A stretch of DNA of 64,000 nt, from contig NC_135551.1 in the NCBI RefSeq assembly GCF_964340395.1, forward strand, positions 25,406,003 to 25,470,002, in the 5' to 3' direction. The number at the start of each line of letters is the position of its first letter. The first letter of the stretch is position 1. The stretch is from Glandiceps talaboti (taxonomy: Eukaryota; Hemichordata; Enteropneusta; Spengelidae). The translations under genes were made by a program, and so were the position numbers. The notes under the pieces are model-generated. The model was not told the origin of the DNA. It saw nothing but the letters and a program-made list of their open reading frames with translations, and made no database searches. Below are positions 57,938 through 64,000 of the stretch, piece by piece.

Positions 57938-58316
57938 CACTTGCACTCAATTAGTGTTTGTTCTGAACAATGATTCCCCCTCTGCAGGGAAAGTGTCCGT
58001 CGGTGTGAGTCGCCGAGTAAACTGTAGATTTTGTCTTGTTTCTTCCAGTTTTCGTCTTACCATTGATTAACTTAGGTTTTGATATTCTTACGCGTAAATC
58101 AGTATTATGTCGACAGGGTCCTGTATCTCGCGAAGAACTTCACAAGTTCAAGCACGAGAGTCCCCACAGCTTGTTGCTTTCACGACAGCAACACCGGTAC
58201 CAGAGAAGGGTTCTTGTAATCTTGTCCAAGTAAATCCACATTGGTGCAACCGTTCAGCACATACAAACGCGGAACGAAACAAATTGCCAAAAAAGATTGT
58301 GATCAATGAAAAATGA
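57938..58316. other. CpG-richer block with open frames on both strands
   Basis: CpG and GC are visibly higher than in the flanks. On the plus strand two strong acceptors end at 57984 and 58048. After the second, one frame is open 58051-58233 (FVLPLINLGFDILTRK and onward) and another from ATG 58107 to 58313 (MSTGSCISRRTSQVQ and onward). On the minus strand a frame is open from 58059 to a perfect CAG|GTGAGT donor at 57938/57937, and a separate ATG frame (MVRRKLEETRQ) starts at about 58066. One of these is probably a real exon, but I cannot tell which. No domain recognised. Confidence 0.35.
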
Positions 58317-58500
58317 AAGCGCTCATAAAATATCACCGTTTTGTGCTATACAGACGTGCTGAACGAGCGTCGACTCGGCTACACATCGCACTAAGCACTG
58401 TATAAAACGAAGACCGAAAATATATGCAATTCTTAGTGTATTTGTGTCGCCATGAAAGTTTCATGTGCCAGTATTCCATATTTTATGCCTTTGTGATGTT
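58317..58500. other. Anonymous CpG-containing DNA
   Basis: Continues the CpG-richer zone to about 58390, then AT-rich. Confidence 0.35.
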
Positions 58501-58560
58501 TATTTCAATAAATCTAAATTCGATTTCCATGAAATTCACATCAGTGGAATAATAACGGAA
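58501..58560. repeat. Dispersed repeat copy 2
   Basis: Partner of 35967-36031. Confidence 0.5.
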
Positions 58561-59033
58561 AATGGAAATTCCACGTGTCACTTGGCCGGGGTTAGGTTAG
58601 CTAGCATTCGTGTTTACAGCTAAAAACATCGATGCAAGCTGTTCCCAACTCTACGACCTCCAACGTCTCCATTAATTGTCTCTCTTGTCATTTTGTTATT
58701 CTGTTTTTATGCGGCATCTCAAAGAACATATCTTTTTAATGAAGCATTGAAAACAGGGAAACATCGGATGTATATTTCATAATTTACATTTCAAATGATC
58801 ACTCTCCCACCCCAGTTTGTTTAACGACTTGTTATCGGTTTATTCTCGACCACGTGTGTTGACTTTCAAACTTTTTCTTTCTCGTTCTCCATCTGTCTTT
58901 GTCTTTCGATCACTGTCTCTTATGCTCCATTCTTCTGCCTTTACTTTTTGGTTATACAAATTTACTTGTAAAAAATGAAGTCAAACTTTTTATACTTGAC
59001 TGCATATCAGGTCAAATTATCGTAAAAGACTGA
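58561..59033. other. Anonymous DNA
   Basis: Nothing recognised. Confidence 0.35.
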
Positions 59034-59150
59034 TTAACTTGCGTAAGTTGTGGTCGACGAGTAAATTTCGAAACATTCGCAATATTGTATAATTGGGGAA
59101 ACGTGACTCCATATGTTCAGATACGAAATTTCGATGGTAAGAAATGGTGT
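59034..59150 (-). CDS. Possible terminal exon, 38 codons
   Basis: On the minus strand a very strong acceptor (TTTTCATTTTTCTTTTTTCAG, complement of 59151-59171) is followed in phase 0 by 38 open codons (TPFLTIEISYLNIWSHV and onward) to TAA at 59036-59034. Composition includes Trp, Cys and many Ile/Tyr. No family recognised. Confidence 0.22.
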   Translation of the reverse strand, partial: TPFLTIEISYLNIWSHVSPIIQYCECFEIYSSTTTYAS

Positions 59151-59485
59151 CTGAAAAAAGAAAAATGAAAATGTGACCACAAGCGAGGTTTTTTTTTTTA
59201 TCTTCGTCAAGACTAATTAACTAAAGGATCATGCCCGATTGCACATGCCCCCCACCTTCTTTTTCTGTAACACAACTTGACACGCGTGAAAAGCTACACA
59301 CATTCTCTCGCGCGCTTGCTACCCTCTAGATCTTTTTAAAAGATTTGTTTTCGCCTTCATTTTTATCCTCTCCAAACTCTGTTTCTCCCTCCGCTCACTG
59401 TATCCCTCTTTCTCCTACAGTACTGTAATTCTCATCCCTCTCTCCCCGTTCATGTCCTCTCTCCGCTCTCCTCTCCGTCTCACTG
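59151..59485. other. Pyrimidine-rich anonymous DNA
   Basis: Increasing CT content toward the microsatellite; nothing else. Confidence 0.35.
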
Positions 59486-59489
59486 TCTG

Positions 59490-59526
<37 letters not shown>

Positions 59527-59572
59527 CGCTCCTCTCCTTTCTCCCTTCCATCCCTCCCTCCCTCCCTCTCCA
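59486..59572 (+). repeat. (CTGT)n then CT/CTCC-rich
   Basis: About ten CTGT units followed by CTCC-type runs. Confidence 0.9.
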
Positions 59573-61742
59573 ACCTGACTGGAACATTTCACCTGACCAT
59601 CAAACACCGCCCAGTTTATCGTCATACAAGTAGATTTCATGAAATCTGACACAGGGATTCCTCGCTCTGATTCATCCCCGAAGGAATAGGAACTAAATTA
59701 CACCCAGTATTCATTGCCTCTGTCTGTCTGTATCGATTAGGCTTATGGGCTGACACAAACGCAACACAAGAGCATAAAGCGGTGTGTTAAAAACCAAGTA
59801 TAGGTTATGCCCTATACACTTTATATGCCCAAAGTTTGATTTATTTTATTCTGGATTGAAATAAATTTCTTGTCGGCGAAAAATAAAATATAACCAATGA
59901 AATGAACATAACATAGGTTAATGAAATCTACCACGAAATGATCAATATAAAACATGATTTTTGAGTGATGAAATATATAAGAATCATATGCAAGTATTAA
60001 AACTTGAGAAAAAAAAATCTTAGAAAATCAAAATATAAATCGCGCTTTTTTATTGATGTAGACCATAATATATACTTGACAATGTTTGTATTTGTGTACT
60101 TTTTCAGAGATAAGTCACAAACAACAAACTCCCTTGAAATGTTTTTTTATATGATAATTTTTTTGAAATATTTCTAACATATTTCACTGACTGTTGTAGA
60201 ATTGCTCCTTAAATATACTGCTAGAAATGAACGTTGCACTCATCGGATACTGCGACGAAGAATCCCGATAACAGCTAAAAAAAAAGGCGGATTAAAATGT
60301 TGTAAACGTGTACTGTGTGTATACTGAATAATGCTATATGATCGGTACAAGGTATATAGTAATACATCTATACATCACAGCTACTTGTCCATCACGCTGG
60401 TCCGGGAGATTCAATTTAAACGCTACGTCGGCGTACCTCATCGGTATCCTCTATTCAATTAGATTGTGGAAATCGATTATTTTTTATCAAAGCAGATACA
60501 TCTTGCGATTTCTAACTAAACGCTTTAGCATAATAGAAAGACTGTAACAAAGTTTTCTCATTACCCGAGAGTTGTTTGTATTCCTTTTTGCAACGAGGTC
60601 GGATTTTGGCGGGATAAGCTTGTTTTAATCAGCCAGTGAATGAAACCTGAGCTGTTTTATGATTTTTTTTACCGATAAAATGATTAAATGCTGTAAGTTA
60701 TGTTGTTGGATTTCTCTTAATCACCTTAAAGGTTCAGCCTGAATTTTATCCTCAATGAATTCGCTGTGTTGGAATTGTGTCTGTTATGCAAACCAAGCCG
60801 TATCTAGAAATGAACATTTGTTCAGAAATTGAGACAGAAATGGTGTTCGACTCTCCAGTTATTGTATGTTGCATTTGGAGTGGAACTCTACTCTCACGCG
60901 TTCTCGCCCAGATCGGTTTCTTAATTGATGGAGGTATGCCATTCATGTCTCCTGTTCTCTTTGAAATGTATTTTGAATTGAATTCTAAACCGTGTGATCA
61001 AGACTCGACGAGTGACAAAATTGATAAAAAATAAAGGTTAACATCACTTCTCTGGTTATTAGAAGTTGTTTATGTTAAGACGACACGTGAAACTTACATG
61101 TGCTCACCTACTCGGCTTTTAAATCGACTTTAGAAATATGGTTTATTTCTTAAACTCTTTCCAGTAATGGTGTTTCCATCAAGTTCTAGCTTTCAATGAA
61201 CTCTACATTGACAATAGAATCAAGTTCAACGTTGAATTGTATTTTCTTAAATTGTTGAATATGGAACTGTGATAACTCAGGTAATCTCGCCCTGGTCACA
61301 TGACTTTTTAAGTGATATAAAATTCTAACATTGCCTCACCTTGATAACGACTCCCATTGTTTAGCCAAGATAGGTGTCTATAGATTAATAACGTTTCTTG
61401 TTCTCCAGTCTTTTAAATGGACCCAGTCTGTAACTTTAATTCCAGCCGTTGGTGGTTACACTAAACTCTTTCACGTCTAGCAACTAGTACAGATTACAAT
61501 GATGTGAATATGACTTACTGACGTAATTTTCACTTACCAATAAATTACAAACTTGCATATTTAACCGCCTCTGTATCATACTGTGTTATGCTAGTACTAT
61601 AACTCACTTTTCTTCTATGTGAGTTTTAGTGTATATGAGTTTGCATACTGACGTTGGTCGACAAATAGGACCACAGTTATATAATTGTGCCACTATAAAG
61701 TTGTGTTTTAAGTAAAACTCTGCATTTGTGTGTTCAATGCAG
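59573..61742. other. Anonymous DNA, 2.2 kb
   Basis: Apart from the open frame at 60786 I see no gene, repeat or element. Confidence 0.4.
60786..61034 (+). CDS. Hypothetical 82-residue open frame
   Basis: ATG at 60786 opens 82 codons to TAA. The product is balanced, with acidic N-terminal (ICSEIETEMVFD), hydrophobic central (SPVIVCCIWSGTLLSR) and charged C-terminal (DQDSTSDKIDKK) parts. The antisense strand is also open for 64 codons. An AATAAA overlaps the stop codon. No family recognised; could be chance or part of an exon. Confidence 0.2.
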   Translation: MQTKPYLEMNICSEIETEMVFDSPVIVCCIWSGTLLSRVLAQIGFLIDGGMPFMSPVLFEMYFELNSKPCDQDSTSDKIDKK

Positions 61743-61771
61743 GTCTGTCTGTCTGTCTGTCTGTCTGTATG

Positions 61772-61805
<34 letters not shown>

Positions 61806-61853
61806 TGTATGTATGTATGTATGTATGTATGTATGTATGTATGTATGTATGTG

Positions 61854-61918
<65 letters not shown>
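61743..61918 (+). repeat. (CTGT)n, (ATGT)n, (CTGT)n, (CT)n
   Basis: Compound array joining the three repeat types most frequent in this window. Confidence 0.96.
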
Positions 61919-61919
<1 letters not shown>

Positions 61920-63233
61920 AATTTGTCTAAATTTGACATTAATATAGGGCGTATCATCAGTTATTTCATTTAGATTGTGTTTTAGAGTAGAACTTAATAC
62001 CCATTCTTTGACAACTGAATTCTAAATCGATACAAAAATTTATCATCTCTCAAGTTCAGGCATGCGTGTGCGTTCAAACCCCACCGATTGGCTTCTCAGT
62101 TTTAATGGCGTCATAATGGCAGTTCTAAACGTGTATGATATCTCAATGACAGCTATGACAATGTCACGTAATGTAATGTAAAAAAAAATACTGGTATGCA
62201 CCTGAGTTTTCACGACTACCGTATTACGCAGACGGAATATAATGCCATTTTATGGTTTGCTTAATTGATATTCATAGCGAGGTTTCATGTTGTGAACCGG
62301 TGAAATGTATCCATGATCAAGTTTTTTTATTGTGCCAAAATTTCGACACAATTCAAGTTAATGATCTCTTAGTATTGACATCAGATGTATTTCAAATTGA
62401 CATGACATAGTTCATACTACCCGTAGTCACGTAACCGATCAGTACTAAATGAACCAGTCGCTCTCAGTAACAACAGGACGATATACAAAAAATATAAATT
62501 TCTACAAAAAAAAATTTGTCTGAATTTGAACTGAAATAAAGCTGATAAATATTCATTTTAATACACATTGTCTTACTTCTAGTCTAACAGCAGGAATACC
62601 TCGACAATTGATCACGATAGTGTAAAAGCGCTTCATCCGGGTCAATATATATAGTTCAGCGCTGAAATTGATTTCTATGTATATGCTGAGAGAATCCCCT
62701 GAAACTGACACAAGTAATTGAAAAATAGTTGATAAGGAGACGAACAAATTAAATCTATCTGGCCGGTACACAGCAGACACGTCACACTATAGTGATTTGG
62801 TCGTGCGTGTACTTCAGTTCGTTGCAAGCTATCTTTCCCCATTTTGATAGATACGCAAGTCTATGAATTTTTCGGATTTTAAGTGGCTTCTGTGAAATCG
62901 GTGAATTTTCGTCCATTTAATGGGCTGATGCCTATCAGCGCCCATTTCATGGTCTATTTCATCCGGGTACGCTACTGTTGGAGATAAGTCAGCTCAGATA
63001 AACAAGCTAAGAAATGTTGCTGGTACTATAACTTGCAAAGAGTGTTGAGTGTTGAGAAATTCGTTCTTTGTGATCTTTTGAAAAATATATCCGTACGTTT
63101 CGTTATTTGATGAATTAATTAAAAAAAAAATTATTATAGCTATTCACACTTACAGAAATGGAGACATGAAAATTTTCTTTTTGCCTTCATTTAAAATGCA
63201 CTTTGTTGAGTTCATATATATTTTTAAATTTAA
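61919..63233. other. Anonymous DNA, 1.3 kb
   Basis: No gene, repeat or element recognised. Confidence 0.45.
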
Positions 63234-63270
63234 CTGTTTGTTTGTTTGTTTGTTTGTTTGTTTGTTTGTT
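63234..63270 (+). repeat. (GTTT)n microsatellite
   Basis: About nine TTTG units. Confidence 0.95.
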
Positions 63271-63642
63271 TTGATGGCGAGGGGTATATTTTGCTGTATA
63301 TATCAGGAGATATATATACAAAAATGCACGGTGGAGGAAACCCTTATTATGTGTTAACACAGTCAGAAGGTATTCAATTATTATTACCCTTAAAGACATG
63401 CATCGACATTATACTAAACTAGTTTAATTCAAGTGTATATTATAAACTCAGTTTGTCACACTTTCATTTAAGGACAGTGACTGCCACGCATTTGGCGGGA
63501 AAAAATCGAACTATTTGTCCTCAAAAGTACTTGTGTCATGATCCTATTTTGGGAGTAAATCGTTCACACGGAACAAGAATAAATACAACTGTTAATCCAT
63601 TGTGTGTGTCATTGCTAGAGCAAAAGTCACCAAAATTTGTTG
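63271..63642. other. Anonymous DNA
   Basis: A 95-codon frame running 63453-63740 ends in Ser-Phe-Ile-His translated from the ATTC array and is not supported. Confidence 0.4.
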
Positions 63643-63704
63643 TTTCATTCATTCATTCATTCATTCATTCATTCATTCATTCATTCATTCATTCATTCAT
63701 TCAT
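63643..63704 (+). repeat. (ATTC)n microsatellite
   Basis: About fifteen perfect ATTC units. Confidence 0.96.
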
Positions 63705-63740
63705 TTTGTTTTGTTATGGATTGTGAAGATGACGTATTAA

Positions 63741-64000
63741 TGCTATGATAACTTATAACAAACCAATGATAACATAACAACCAATGATACCTTAGAACAA
63801 CCAATGATAACATAACAACCAATGGTAACTTATAACAACCAATGATAACTTATAACAACCAATGATAACTTATAACAACCAATGATAACTTATAACAACC
63901 AATAATAACTTATAACAACCAATGATAACTTATAACAACCAATGATAACTTATAACAACCAATGGTAACTTATAACAACCAATGATAACTTATAACAACC
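63741..64000 (+). repeat. 20-bp minisatellite with a CCAAT box per unit, runs off the window
   Basis: Unit CCAATGATAACTTATAACAA, twelve complete CCAAT positions (63762 to 63979) plus one cut by the window edge. The first three units are irregular in length; from 63801 the spacing is mostly exactly 20 bp. Confidence 0.95.

Overview
This window looks like intergenic and intronic DNA of a multicellular animal, most likely a marine invertebrate. It is AT-rich and gene-poor. By my own addition, roughly 7 kb (about 11 percent) is simple or tandem repeat: ATGT, CTGT, CT, GT, TA, ATC/ACC, AC and AACAT-type arrays. Dispersed elements include tRNA-derived SINE-like sequences, a small terminal-inverted-repeat (MITE-like) family and retroelement tails. 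There is no operon structure and no bacterial or organellar signature. I cannot name the species or phylum from the sequence.

The one gene I can support strongly lies on the minus strand at 17802-19244. It is an uninterrupted 480-codon frame for an SGNH/GDSL-type hydrolase, with the G-G-S nucleophile block, a conserved Gly block, a P-N-D block and a D-N-A-H block, followed by a beta-rich C-terminal region. The frame has no ATG at its 5' end. It continues upstream, past a single in-frame TGA at 19245-19247, to an ATG at 19293-19295, and together the two halves form a plausible signal anchor. It may be a gene with a nonsense allele or sequence error, a gene with an unseen upstream intron, or a young pseudogene. 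An ATGT/GTGC microsatellite begins 6 bp after its stop codon.

All other coding calls are tentative. They rest on strong splice-site-like sequences next to short open frames: minus strand near 1.2 kb and 59.1 kb; plus strand near 6-7.1, 23.8-25.2, 27.7, 31.5, 39.8, 47.9, 49.0 and 58.1 kb. No domain is recognisable in any of them. Most long open frames in the window are translations of microsatellites and were discarded.

The most interesting non-coding item is at 26523-26565. The sequence can fold as a type I hammerhead ribozyme: CUGAUGA core, helix II, GAAA, a minimal helix III, GUU cleavage triplet and a 5-bp helix I. It sits beside retroelement-like sequence and a TA array, as in Penelope-like elements or retrozymes. 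Other notable items are three related MITE-like elements (7753, 32925, 52197), a 41-bp-arm inverted repeat at 13511-13651, a perfect 30-bp direct repeat flanking a microsatellite (56404-56649), a 29-bp minisatellite with an 87-bp higher-order period, and a 20-bp minisatellite at the right edge carrying an NF-Y-type CCAAT box in every unit. There are also a perfect DR1 nuclear-receptor site at 16300 and a cluster of CRE/ATF-like sites at 25.5-25.8 kb.
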